The notes below the pieces were generated by a model that was not told where the DNA came from, did not search any database, and worked only from the letters and a program-made list of their open reading frames with translations. From an uncultured Burkholderiales bacterium (GTDB lineage: Bacteria > Pseudomonadota > Gammaproteobacteria > Burkholderiales > Burkholderiaceae_C): 34,849 nt of DNA. Positions 7,553 through 15,612 of this stretch are shown here, piece by piece. The stretch's first letter is position 1. Every line of letters begins with the position of its first letter. The DNA lies in contig CALMYH010000024.1 of NCBI GenBank assembly GCA_937873395.1, forward strand, positions 1-34,849, read 5' to 3'. A program made the position numbers and the translations under genes.

Positions 7553-10168
7553 TTAAGGGTGCAAATTGAGATCGACCAGCCATACAGGTGATGTCGAGAC
7601 CGTGTGGTCCCGGTCGCCATCGGGCTGTTCGTTGTGTTGCAAGAAGATGGACAGCCGTTGATCGCTGGCCCAGAGCGTTCGGTCGATGATGGGCTCCGAG
7701 AAGCCCAGGTCGTCCGGCGCAATGATGTGTATGGCTGCCGGGTCCGGGGTGTAATTCGGGTGCGCAAGGCGTTGGACCACCATTCTGTTGTCGGTCAGAT
7801 CACCTCGGTAGATGAGGTAAACGTTGTTCCCCTCGTCAACCAGAATCTCAGGCCGACTGATGGGAATTTGCAGGGTGCCACCGCCGCGCAGCTGGAAGGT
7901 GTGGTGCCTGCAGGACACAAACTGGTGGTGCCACACCTTCCCGTCGTGCCAGAGGTGCTGGTACTGGGGGATGCCTTCGGCGTCGTTGCCATAGAAGGCG
8001 ATGTGCGGCATGTTGTACCGATCCAGCGCCATGCTGCACTGATTGATCAAGTTGCAGCCGGGCGGTGTGGGCCAGATGGTCTCGGCTGTGACCGGGGTAA
8101 TGGGCACTTGATACGGTTGACCTTGAAGGGAGTACCAGTGGTGGCCGTTGTCGGGTGACCATGCGTAGCCAACGTTGATGTTGTTGACCAGTTGGTCTTC
8201 GCCTATCAGACCGGTACGCCATACAAAGGACAGGTGCAGGGACCCATCTGTCCCAATCGCAGGGTGATTCCAGTAGGCATTGCTGGTCCAGGGCTTCTGA
8301 TCCACACCGCTGAGAATGGGGGTGCCTTTGTCCCGCCAGACCTGGTTTGTCTCGTCGTAGTACTTGAGGCGAGCGCTGCCGCGGTTGTGTGTGCCATCGC
8401 GGTAGAGCATCGTCAGCGCGTATCCAGCTCGAGGCAGTATGAAGGTGGGGTAGGTGACCTTGTCTTCGTGCAGGCCGGTCATCGGCAGGTCATCCGTCCA
8501 GCTTTCAACGCTCAGCGGCTGAAGTGAGCGGCGGTAGCGCAACTTGCTGGCATGGTGATCGAAACACACATGCAGAAAGCCTTTGTTGTCCACACCCATG
8601 CTGATGCTGTTGTGGGCATCCCTGAGGTTGAAGTCACCTTTGAGATCGTACGTTTTCAGATCGTTGTCCGAAAGCCGACGCGACACGAACCGCAGTGTTG
8701 TTTCGTCTGCGTAAAACGCCGTGAACTGGAATCCTTTCCAGGTCAGCAAGCCATGATGTCTGAACAGGACTGTATTGACGGTGTTTCCCGACCAGGCATC
8801 CCCCAATGCAATGTTTGCAGTTTGCCGTGGCTCCAGCCGTTGGAGTGGTTGAACGCCCGGCTGCCGCTGTGTCTCATGAGACTGCTGCGAATTTTGTTCA
8901 TCCAGGCTACGCGCCTGAAGCCGATGCGCCAGTTGCAACTTGGCCAGTCGCCCCATCGTCTGGTCAACCTGGCGTTGTAGGTCGGCCGCTCTCTTTTGGA
9001 GGGTTGTCTTGTCGGTTGTGAGCGTCGCAGCATCCGTCTTCATTTGCTCTTCACGCTCAATTGCCTGGGCAGCATCGTGTTTGGCCAGTTCGAGTGCCTT
9101 CTCAACCACCTGCAGAGACTGTCGTAGCTGACCGACTTCAATGCGCAGCTCTGAGTTTGTCGCCTCCGACGCATGCAACTGCGCCTGAATAGTCTCGATC
9201 TGCTGTTGGAGGATGCTCAGTTGAGCTGCTCTTTCGTTGACGGCCGCCACCGATTCTTCTAGCGTGTGCTCCATTTCAGCCAGCGCAGCTTCAGCCTTCT
9301 GTGCGCGCATCTGTTCGGTTTCACGCCATCGGGTGGATTCGGTCTGCAGGACGGCCAGCTTTTGCTGGCTTTTTGTGGCTTCTTCACGGGCTTGCTGGAT
9401 GGCTAGCCCGGCCTGGGCCAGTTCGGCCTGAAGGGCCTGGAGTTGCGTTTCGCTCTCTTTCAGCGCCTGTTCGCGCGCGCTGGCCTGTGTCAGGGCTGTA
9501 CTCAGCTGCTCGATCTGGGCCGTGCGGTCGCGCACGTGCAGGGAGTGCACCACGCCGGGGTGCCGACCGGCGTGGGTGGCCACCGTGAAAAAGCCCTGGG
9601 CCTTCAGCCGCTGCGCGATGGCGGAGGCGTCGGCCTGGGGGGCGGGTGTGTCGGAGTCCGCCTCGGGCAGCAAGGCGCGCGTGACGATGACGTCGCAGTG
9701 GCTGAGCGCGTCGCCCGCGCCGGCCAGCAGCGCGTCGGCCGGCAGGCAGTCGATCAGCAGCCAGTTGGGGGCAGGCTCTCCCATGGCCAGCAGCTCGTCC
9801 AGGCCGATGGCCTGTCGGGTGGCCTTGTGCCGGGTCTTGAGGTTGGGCCATAGGGCGCGCAGGCCTTCGGGCTCCAGCAGGCCGCTTTCGGCCGGGTTGC
9901 TGGCCTGGTGAAAGGTGACGCTGCCCGCTTCGGTGGCCACCACCTGTTTGCGCAGTTGCCAGCCTTCGCGGGCGGCCAGGCTGCGTTGCAGGTGCTGGAA
10001 CTGGGTGTCATCGGCTTCGACCAGGGTGACGGCTGGGGCGTCCCAGTTCTGCAGGGCTTGAATCCAGGGGCTGGCACCGCTGCCGGCGCCCACCACCAGC
10101 ACGCTGCGCGCCGGGTACAGCTGCCACAGGTGATCCAGCCAGGAGATGAGGGGGGAGTCTTTGGACAT
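7553..10168 (-). CDS. FkbM/SAM-methyltransferase-like domain, long coiled coil and BNR-type beta-propeller fusion
   Basis: 871 residues in three parts. Residues 1-210 are Rossmann-like with a SAM-binding glycine motif VVGAGSGA (25-32), an acidic ribose-binding position in VEADD (50-54) and an FkbM-like layout, though the usual KIDVEG-type motif is reduced to LIDCLPAD (138-145). Residues about 212-430 are a Gln/Glu/Ala-rich heptad region, a long coiled coil. Residues about 450-871 look like a BNR_4-type beta-propeller: HNSISMGVD (519-527), VCFDHH (534-539), TDGSLHLSF (640-648) and other repeated D-G-x-L/I-H blades; that superfamily includes sugar-binding and polysaccharide-lyase members. No signal peptide. 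Between the coiled-coil protein (35-base gap) and the large glycosyltransferase (37-base gap). Inferred role: chain modification or termination, perhaps with length measurement. Methylation activity and propeller ligand are unproven. Confidence 0.75.
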   Translation of the reverse strand: MSKDSPLISWLDHLWQLYPARSVLVVGAGSGASPWIQALQNWDAPAVTLVEADDTQFQHLQRSLAAREGWQLRKQVVATEAGSVTFHQASNPAESGLLEPEGLRALWPNLKTRHKATRQAIGLDELLAMGEPAPNWLLIDCLPADALLAGAGDALSHCDVIVTRALLPEADSDTPAPQADASAIAQRLKAQGFFTVATHAGRHPGVVHSLHVRDRTAQIEQLSTALTQASAREQALKESETQLQALQAELAQAGLAIQQAREEATKSQQKLAVLQTESTRWRETEQMRAQKAEAALAEMEHTLEESVAAVNERAAQLSILQQQIETIQAQLHASEATNSELRIEVGQLRQSLQVVEKALELAKHDAAQAIEREEQMKTDAATLTTDKTTLQKRAADLQRQVDQTMGRLAKLQLAHRLQARSLDEQNSQQSHETQRQPGVQPLQRLEPRQTANIALGDAWSGNTVNTVLFRHHGLLTWKGFQFTAFYADETTLRFVSRRLSDNDLKTYDLKGDFNLRDAHNSISMGVDNKGFLHVCFDHHASKLRYRRSLQPLSVESWTDDLPMTGLHEDKVTYPTFILPRAGYALTMLYRDGTHNRGSARLKYYDETNQVWRDKGTPILSGVDQKPWTSNAYWNHPAIGTDGSLHLSFVWRTGLIGEDQLVNNINVGYAWSPDNGHHWYSLQGQPYQVPITPVTAETIWPTPPGCNLINQCSMALDRYNMPHIAFYGNDAEGIPQYQHLWHDGKVWHHQFVSCRHHTFQLRGGGTLQIPISRPEILVDEGNNVYLIYRGDLTDNRMVVQRLAHPNYTPDPAAIHIIAPDDLGFSEPIIDRTLWASDQRLSIFLQHNEQPDGDRDHTVSTSPVWLVDLNLHP

Positions 10169-10203
10169 GCGTGGACCGGTGTAGGCGGTGCGAATGGGGG
10201 CGT

Positions 10204-12108
10204 TCAGTCCTGTGCCTGGCGCTGGCGGCGGAAGTCGCGCACTTCGCGCCTGAGGGCCCAGGGCAGTCGAACCCAGCCGACCGGGGTGCGCACGTTATGC
10301 AGCAGGGCCTGGCCGAGCCGGTACGACAGGTGCTGGCGCACCCGTTCGGCTTCGTGTGCGTCACGGTACTGGCTGATGGGCGGTAGCCTCTGGGCCTGGC
10401 GCTGCGGCAGCTCGCGCTTGTGCTGGCGGGCCACGCGCATCAGCGCAAACGGCATGCCGAGCCAGCCGCCGACCGAGCGGCTGCGCTCGATCATGGTGGC
10501 CCCCAGCCGGTAGCCCAGTTGCTGCTGCACACGCTGGGCCGCACCGTAGTGAACGGGCTTGGCAGGCTGGGGCGGCGGCAGTTGCTGTTTGAGCTTCTGG
10601 GCTTCGAGGTAGTAGCGCTCCAGCTCCTCCTGCACCTGGTGCAGCTGGTTGAGCAGCAGCTCGTTTTCCTGCAGCAGTTCGGCCGGTGGTTCGCTGACCT
10701 GGGCTTTGGTGCTTTGCAGTTCGGTCTGCAGGGCTGCGAGTTGCTTCTGGGCTTCTTGCTCTTTGAGCTTCAGCCGGGCCTGCAACTCGGTCAGGCGCTC
10801 CTGCTGCAGGCGCAGTTGCTCCTGCTGTTCGGCCAGCTGTTTCTGTTGCTGATCGGTGTTCTGGCGCAGGCTGGCTTCTGCTTGTTGCAAGGCTTCCAGG
10901 CGCTGCGCTTTTTGCTGCGCGTCGAGGTAGTGGCGCTCCAGCTCTTCTTGCACCTGATGCAACTGGTTGAGCAGCAGTTCGTTTTCTTCGGCCACCTCGC
11001 GCTGGCGGGTTTCGAGCTTGTCGCGGGCGCTGGCCAGTTCGGCCAGCCGCGCTTGCTGTTGCTGGCTTTCGCTGGCGTGCAGGCGCGCCTGCTCGTCGAG
11101 CACCTGCTGGCGCTGCTGCGCCAATTGCTCGGCGCGCTGGCGGGCCTGGTCCAGCTGGTCGGCCAAGGCCTGCCTTTGGGTAGCCAGCGCCTGGGCGGCG
11201 TCGACCTGGGCTTGCAGGGCACGGGTGGCCTGTTCGCGTTGGTCCAGTTCGTGGGCCTGGGCCTGCAGTTCTAGCTGGCGCGCCACCATGGTGTGCCAGG
11301 CTTCGAGCGCGGCGGGCGCGGCCCGGCCCACGTCGTCGCTCAGGGGCAGGTTGGCACAGGCCTGCAGTTCTTCATACAGCTGCAGGCTGGCCGGATGCTG
11401 GCTGAGCAGGGCGTCGGCCAGGAAGGTGGCGAGCGCGTCAGGCGCGGCCCGCTGGGGGGTGATGACGCCCGTCTCGTCGGTCTGACCGTCGGTCAGGGCA
11501 AGCGGGCCGCCAAGCTGTTCGGCGTGCTCGGACCAGGGCGCGTCGATGCGGGCGCGCATCTGCTGCAGGTAGCTGGCGGCCGACTCGCGCACCTGCTGGG
11601 CATGCACCAGCAGGCAACGCTCCGGATGGCGCAGGAAGAAGTGCAGCAGGGCGGCATTGAAGGCCGACCACCCCTGCACGCGCTGCTGCAACGCCTGGGG
11701 GCTCAGCTCGGCGGCAGCCGGTGCGTCCAGCCGGGTCAGCACGCTCTGGGGTTGGTCGTACACCAGCACGAAGGTGATGGCGGGGTCCAGGTTGCGCCAG
11801 TAGTCGAGCAGGAAGACGGACTGTGGGTCGGACCAGCCCCAGAAGCTCTGTTCCAGGTTGCCCAGCATGAGGTCGAGCGCCATGCCGTTCCAGACGGGCC
11901 CCGCCTCGATCTGCTGCACGTCGGCCCCGGCTTCGATGCGTTGCAGCGTGCCGGTGTTGTGCGCCTTGCACAGGGTGGCGCTGATCTGCTGGGGCAGATA
12001 GCCTTCGCGCCGCGAAGGTTGGGCGCTGGCCATGCCGCAGGCGTTGAGCAATTGCTCCACATCTTCGTGACCGGACTGGGGGTGTCCGACGATGAGTATC
12101 TTGTTCAT
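10204..12108 (-). CDS. degenerate sulfotransferase-like domain plus coiled coil with duplicated motifs
   Basis: 634 residues. Residues 1-250 resemble a sulfotransferase fold: a P-loop-like start (VGHPQSGHEDV, 7-17), then WGWSDPQS (90-97) followed by FVLVYDQPQ (113-121). In active sulfotransferases these read roughly WGWKDPR and VRxP; here Lys, Arg and the second Arg are replaced, so PAPS binding is doubtful. Residues about 268-510 are Gln/Glu/Ala-rich coiled coil carrying two near-identical ENELLLNQLHQVQEELER blocks (375-392 and 481-498). The C-terminus has two related basic segments centred on YRLG (533-536 and 596-599). Start ATG 12108 is chosen because the recognisable domain begins there; a longer open frame upstream overlaps the exporter gene. 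It starts 11 bases after that gene ends. Probable scaffold or regulator of polysaccharide assembly; enzymatic function uncertain. Confidence 0.72.
   Translation of the reverse strand: MNKILIVGHPQSGHEDVEQLLNACGMASAQPSRREGYLPQQISATLCKAHNTGTLQRIEAGADVQQIEAGPVWNGMALDLMLGNLEQSFWGWSDPQSVFLLDYWRNLDPAITFVLVYDQPQSVLTRLDAPAAAELSPQALQQRVQGWSAFNAALLHFFLRHPERCLLVHAQQVRESAASYLQQMRARIDAPWSEHAEQLGGPLALTDGQTDETGVITPQRAAPDALATFLADALLSQHPASLQLYEELQACANLPLSDDVGRAAPAALEAWHTMVARQLELQAQAHELDQREQATRALQAQVDAAQALATQRQALADQLDQARQRAEQLAQQRQQVLDEQARLHASESQQQQARLAELASARDKLETRQREVAEENELLLNQLHQVQEELERHYLDAQQKAQRLEALQQAEASLRQNTDQQQKQLAEQQEQLRLQQERLTELQARLKLKEQEAQKQLAALQTELQSTKAQVSEPPAELLQENELLLNQLHQVQEELERYYLEAQKLKQQLPPPQPAKPVHYGAAQRVQQQLGYRLGATMIERSRSVGGWLGMPFALMRVARQHKRELPQRQAQRLPPISQYRDAHEAERVRQHLSYRLGQALLHNVRTPVGWVRLPWALRREVRDFRRQRQAQD
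10222..10539 (-). repeat. tandem C-terminal protein repeat around YRLG
   Basis: Residues 524-566 (DNA 10411-10539) and 587-629 (DNA 10222-10350) of the coiled-coil protein align with an offset of 63 residues. Shared features are RV-x-Q-x-L-x-YRLG, then a small-residue/GW segment, L/M-P and a basic tail. They look like two copies of a short basic module, perhaps for membrane or protein contact. Confidence 0.7.
10606..10986 (-). repeat. two copies of a 63-base repeat encoding the ENELLLNQLHQVQEELER motif
   Basis: Copies at 10924-10986 and 10606-10668, 318 bases apart inside the coiled-coil gene. The encoded 21-residue blocks (375-395 and 481-501) differ at one position (ERHYL versus ERYYL), while synonymous sites differ more, pointing to selection on the protein rather than a recent DNA duplication. 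Confidence 0.85.
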
Positions 12109-12119
12109 GCGCAGCGGCC

Positions 12120-13796
12120 TCACAAACCGAACACGATCTTTGCGCTGACCGCGATCTGGTAGATGATCTGCGTCATGTCCTTCCAGAACTGGCGGCGTTT
12201 CTCGTCCACCTTGGGCAGCACCAGCACCTGGTCGCCGGGGCGCACGGCCAGGCCGGCGTTGAGGCGGCGGATGTCGGTCTGCTCGAAGCTGCCGTCGCGG
12301 CGCGCAATGACGACGCGGCTGTTGTCGGCGGTCTGGGTGTAGCCGCCGGCGCGGCCGATGTAGTCCTGCAGGCTCAGGCCGGGTTCGTAGGCCACGGCGT
12401 TGGGGAACAGCACCTCGCCGCTCACCAGCACCAGCCCGTCCTTGCGCGGAATGCGCAGCACGTCGCCGTTCTCCAGCAGCATGTCCTCGCGCTGTCCCGA
12501 CTGGGCAATGACGACCTGGCCCAGGGGTTCGACGCGGCGGGCGCGGTCCACCCATTGCAGGGTGAGCTCGGCTTCGTCCTTGCGCAGGCGGGCTTCGTCG
12601 CTGCTGCCGCTGCGGGCGGTCAGCAGCGCGGCTTCCAGGCTGCGCAGGCTGGTCTCCAGCATCTCTTTCTGCCGCTGGCGCACGCTCTGGCGGAACAGCT
12701 GCACGCTCTGGGCTTCGGCGTCGGGCGTGAGCTGGATCTGGCCCAGCAGGGCACCCAGGCGGGTGCCGTAGGGCAGCACATATTCCTGCGGGCTGGTGTG
12801 TTCGCCCTCGACCCGCACGGTGATGGTGCCGGGTTTCTTGTCGGCGGTGAACTCCAGCTCGTCGCCGCTTTGCAGCGTGACGCCGGCGGCCTCGCTCAGC
12901 GGGTAGTACTCGGTGTTGCGTACCGTGCCGGTGTTGCGCACCACGCGCACATGGGTGGCCTGGGCCATGGGTTTGGCCAGCTCGGCCAGGCTGGCCACGG
13001 TGGGGGCGGCGCCGTCGTTGGCAAATTCGAAGCGCCGCGCATTCTGGGCCAGGCCGCTGACGCGCACCGTGCCCTGGCGCGGCGGCACAAAGATGACGTC
13101 GCCGTCGGCCAGCTGCAGCAAGGGCATGCGGCCCCGGGTCAGGAAGTCATAGAGGTTGAAGCTGGCCCGCACCGCGTTGCCGCGCTTGACCTGCACCGCC
13201 AGGAAGCTGCCGCGGGCGGGGTCGATGCCGCCGGCCTGGTCCAGGTAGTGCAGCAGGCTGTCCATGCTGGTGCCGCCATACAGGCCGGGGCGGTTGACGT
13301 TGCCGCTGACAAAAACGCGCACCGGTTGCGCGGCCGCCAGGCTGGCGTAGCTGCTGACGTTGGTGCGGAAGGTGCGGCGCACGGCCGTTTCGATGCGCTC
13401 CTGCAGTTCGGCATTGCGGGTGCCGCGCACCTGCACCGGCCCCACATGGGGCAGGAAGATGTTGCCTTGCGGGTCGACCGTGAGCGGGGCGTCGAAGCTG
13501 AAGGCTCCCCACAGCCGCACCTGCACCGTGTCGCCGGTGGCAATGAGGTAGTCGGGGTTGAAGGGGGTGGCGCCGGCGTTGGCGAAGGCGCCGGTGAACA
13601 GCTGGGCGCCGAACACGTCGCTCTGGGCGTTGGCCTGGTGGTGCACGGCCTGCGCCGCCACGGGCGTGAGGGCGGCCGCCGGCGAGGGCGAGCCGGTGGG
13701 CGTTGTGCCCTGGGCCAGGCCGCAGGCCGAGGCCAGCAGGCCACCCGCCAGCGCGAGGTTCAGGCGACGGAGAAGGGAGTTGGGCATGGCAGGCAT
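12120..13796 (-). CDS. outer-membrane polysaccharide export protein, KpsD/BexD/Wza type
   Basis: 558 residues. Forms the outer-membrane end of the capsule export channel in ABC-dependent systems. N-terminus: a basic start, a hydrophobic stretch and LASAC with Cys25, a possible though not ideal lipobox. Domains: Poly_export from about 80 to 160 (DYLIATGDTVQVRLWGAF), SLBB-type beta-grasp segments near 161-240 (VFVSGNVNRPGLYGG), 325-360 and 456-530 (LVSGEVLFPNAV), then a C-terminal amphipathic helix (535-558) that could insert in the outer membrane. The first of two ATGs (13796) is chosen because AAGGA lies about seven bases upstream; 13787 is the alternative. Two bases separate it from the co-polymerase gene. 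Length fits the KpsD/BexD group better than Wza (about 380). Confidence 0.9.
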   Translation of the reverse strand: MPAMPNSLLRRLNLALAGGLLASACGLAQGTTPTGSPSPAAALTPVAAQAVHHQANAQSDVFGAQLFTGAFANAGATPFNPDYLIATGDTVQVRLWGAFSFDAPLTVDPQGNIFLPHVGPVQVRGTRNAELQERIETAVRRTFRTNVSSYASLAAAQPVRVFVSGNVNRPGLYGGTSMDSLLHYLDQAGGIDPARGSFLAVQVKRGNAVRASFNLYDFLTRGRMPLLQLADGDVIFVPPRQGTVRVSGLAQNARRFEFANDGAAPTVASLAELAKPMAQATHVRVVRNTGTVRNTEYYPLSEAAGVTLQSGDELEFTADKKPGTITVRVEGEHTSPQEYVLPYGTRLGALLGQIQLTPDAEAQSVQLFRQSVRQRQKEMLETSLRSLEAALLTARSGSSDEARLRKDEAELTLQWVDRARRVEPLGQVVIAQSGQREDMLLENGDVLRIPRKDGLVLVSGEVLFPNAVAYEPGLSLQDYIGRAGGYTQTADNSRVVIARRDGSFEQTDIRRLNAGLAVRPGDQVLVLPKVDEKRRQFWKDMTQIIYQIAVSAKIVFGL

Positions 13797-13798
13797 GT

Positions 13799-14938
13799 TC
13801 AGTCCTTGTGGTCCTTCACGATGGCCAGCAGCAGTTGCAGCACGCCGGCCAGCAGGAACGCCGTGATGGCGAACACGACAAAGTTGTAGAGGCGCCGCGG
13901 TTGCAGCGGGTATTCGGGCAGGCCGGCCGCCTGCAGCACCGACACCTTCTTGAGGGTGCGGGTGGCCTCGACGCGGCCTTTTTCCAGCGCGACCAGGGCC
14001 GAGCGGTAGACCTCCTGGGCGAAGCCGGCCTCCATTTCAAGGCGGCCGAACTCCTCGACGTCGAGGTTGAGCGTCTGTCCGCCGGGGGAGGCCAGGCGGG
14101 CCCGCTCGGCCGTGATCTGGCGCTCGACCGCACGGATCTGCAGTTCGACCTCGACCACGCTGGCGTTGCCCGGCTGCAGGTAGCCCAGCAGGCTGGCGCG
14201 CCGGGTCTGCAGCTCCGACAGCTGGGCCTCGAGCCGGTTGACGATGGCCGCGATGTTCTCGGCCGTGGCCTGCGGCGAGACCAGCCCCTTGCGATTCTGG
14301 TAGGCCAGCAGCGCCGCGCGCGCCTGCTGGGCGCGCTGCTCCAGCTGGGTGACCTGCTGCTCCAGGAAGCCGACCTGCTCCTGGGCCAGGGCATGGCCGA
14401 TGGCGTTCATCTTCAGCTCACCTTCGGTCACCAGGGTGGCGGCAATGGCCTGGGCCATTTCGGGGGTGTAGGCCTGCGCCCGGATGGACAGCACGCCGGC
14501 GTATTCGTCCAGCTCGACGCTGACCCGGGAGCGGAAATGGCTCATGAAGGCCTCCAGCGGCGCGTCCGCATCCCACAGGCGCGAGAGCCAGTCGCCCTGG
14601 GTGCTGTAGTGCTGGCGCAGCTGCAGCCGCTGTTCCAGCTGGCGCAGCATGTCCAGCGACAGCAGGTGGTCGCGCAGCAGCAGCTGGTCGGCCCGGTTGC
14701 CGCCGCCGCCCATGTTCAGCAGGCTGGTGAAGTCCATGCTGCCGCCACCGCTGAGGTCGGTGCGCTGGATGATGACGCGGGCCTCGGATACATAACGGTC
14801 GGAGGCGATGAGCCCCCAGTAGGCTGCGGCCAGGGCGCAGGCCAGCACCGCGGCGCTGAGCAACCGGTGCCGGGACCAGAGACTGGGGCGTGGAGCGCCG
14901 GGGGGCGTGGCCGCCGGCTCGGGGGTGGAAGAGGTCAT
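13799..14938 (-). CDS. kpsE: capsule export inner-membrane/periplasmic protein, KpsE/BexC/CtrB type
   Basis: 379 residues, polysaccharide co-polymerase class 3. It bridges the inner-membrane ABC transporter and the outer-membrane channel. Topology is as in the family: a short cytoplasmic N-terminus, membrane helix about 26-45, a periplasmic domain with a long helical region (about 200-330), the typical proline-containing LPEYPLQPRRLYN just before the second membrane helix (about 351-372), and a very short basic tail. Start ATG 14938 overlaps the kpsT-like stop by four bases (ATGA), indicating translational coupling. An in-frame extension upstream runs through the kpsT-like gene and is not coding. 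The symbol is by family; the strain may use another name. Confidence 0.9.
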   Translation of the reverse strand: MTSSTPEPAATPPGAPRPSLWSRHRLLSAAVLACALAAAYWGLIASDRYVSEARVIIQRTDLSGGGSMDFTSLLNMGGGGNRADQLLLRDHLLSLDMLRQLEQRLQLRQHYSTQGDWLSRLWDADAPLEAFMSHFRSRVSVELDEYAGVLSIRAQAYTPEMAQAIAATLVTEGELKMNAIGHALAQEQVGFLEQQVTQLEQRAQQARAALLAYQNRKGLVSPQATAENIAAIVNRLEAQLSELQTRRASLLGYLQPGNASVVEVELQIRAVERQITAERARLASPGGQTLNLDVEEFGRLEMEAGFAQEVYRSALVALEKGRVEATRTLKKVSVLQAAGLPEYPLQPRRLYNFVVFAITAFLLAGVLQLLLAIVKDHKD

Positions 14939-15612
14939 GCCGAAGTGCGTTCCTGGATGCTGTCTTTGTAGGCCTTGATGGCGTCGTCGATCTGGTCGAA
15001 CCAGTGGGCGCGCCCCTCGTGCAGCCAGATGCCGGCGCTGCAGAACTGCTTGAGGGTGCCCTCGCTGTGCGAGACCATGATCAGCCCGGCCTTGTCGGTC
15101 AGGTTCTTGAAGGCGGCCGCCGCCTTGTTGCGGAAGGCGGCATCGCCGGTGGAGGTGACTTCGTCCGAGATGTAGACGTCGAAGTCGAAGGCCAGCGAGA
15201 GAGCGAACTGCAGCCGCGACTTCATGCCGCTGGAATAGGTCTTGACCGGTTCGTCGAAGAAACGGCCGATCTCGGCGAAGTCTTCGATCTGGGCGATGCG
15301 CTCGGCCATGTCGCTGTGGTGGCCGTGGATGCGGCAGACGAACTTGGCGTTCTGGCGCCCGGTGAGCGAGCCCTGCAGGCCGCCGCCGAAGCCCATGGGC
15401 CAGCTGACGTTGCAGCGCCGCTCGACCGAACCGCGTGTGGGGTGGTCCACGCCACCGATCAGGCGCAGCAGGGTGGACTTGCCGGCGCCGTTGCGTCCGA
15501 CCAGGCCGACATTGACCTTGGCCGGGATGGTCAGCGAGACACCCCGCAGCACCCAGGGACCGGGTCCGTGGTCGGTCTGGTAGCGTTTGTGGACGTCTTG
15601 CACCAGGATCAT
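14935..15612 (-). CDS. kpsT: capsule/O-antigen ABC transporter ATP-binding protein, KpsT type
   Basis: 225 residues. Powers export of the finished polysaccharide across the inner membrane with the KpsM-like permease. Walker A GRNGAGKST at 39-47, ABC signature YSSGMKSRL (126-134), Walker B ending YISDE (Asp150, Glu151), D-loop STGD, H-loop His182. The short length and absence of a C-terminal carbohydrate-binding domain place it with KpsT/BexA/CtrD rather than Wzt of O9a-type systems. It overlaps the genes on both sides by four bases. Confidence 0.95.
   Translation of the reverse strand: MILVQDVHKRYQTDHGPGPWVLRGVSLTIPAKVNVGLVGRNGAGKSTLLRLIGGVDHPTRGSVERRCNVSWPMGFGGGLQGSLTGRQNAKFVCRIHGHHSDMAERIAQIEDFAEIGRFFDEPVKTYSSGMKSRLQFALSLAFDFDVYISDEVTSTGDAAFRNKAAAAFKNLTDKAGLIMVSHSEGTLKQFCSAGIWLHEGRAHWFDQIDDAIKAYKDSIQERTSA

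Noticed and set aside
7516-7767. 84-codon upstream extension of the large glycosyltransferase
   Set aside because: It overlaps the propeller gene in another frame and has Thr/Arg/Ser-rich shadow composition; the domain begins at 7515.
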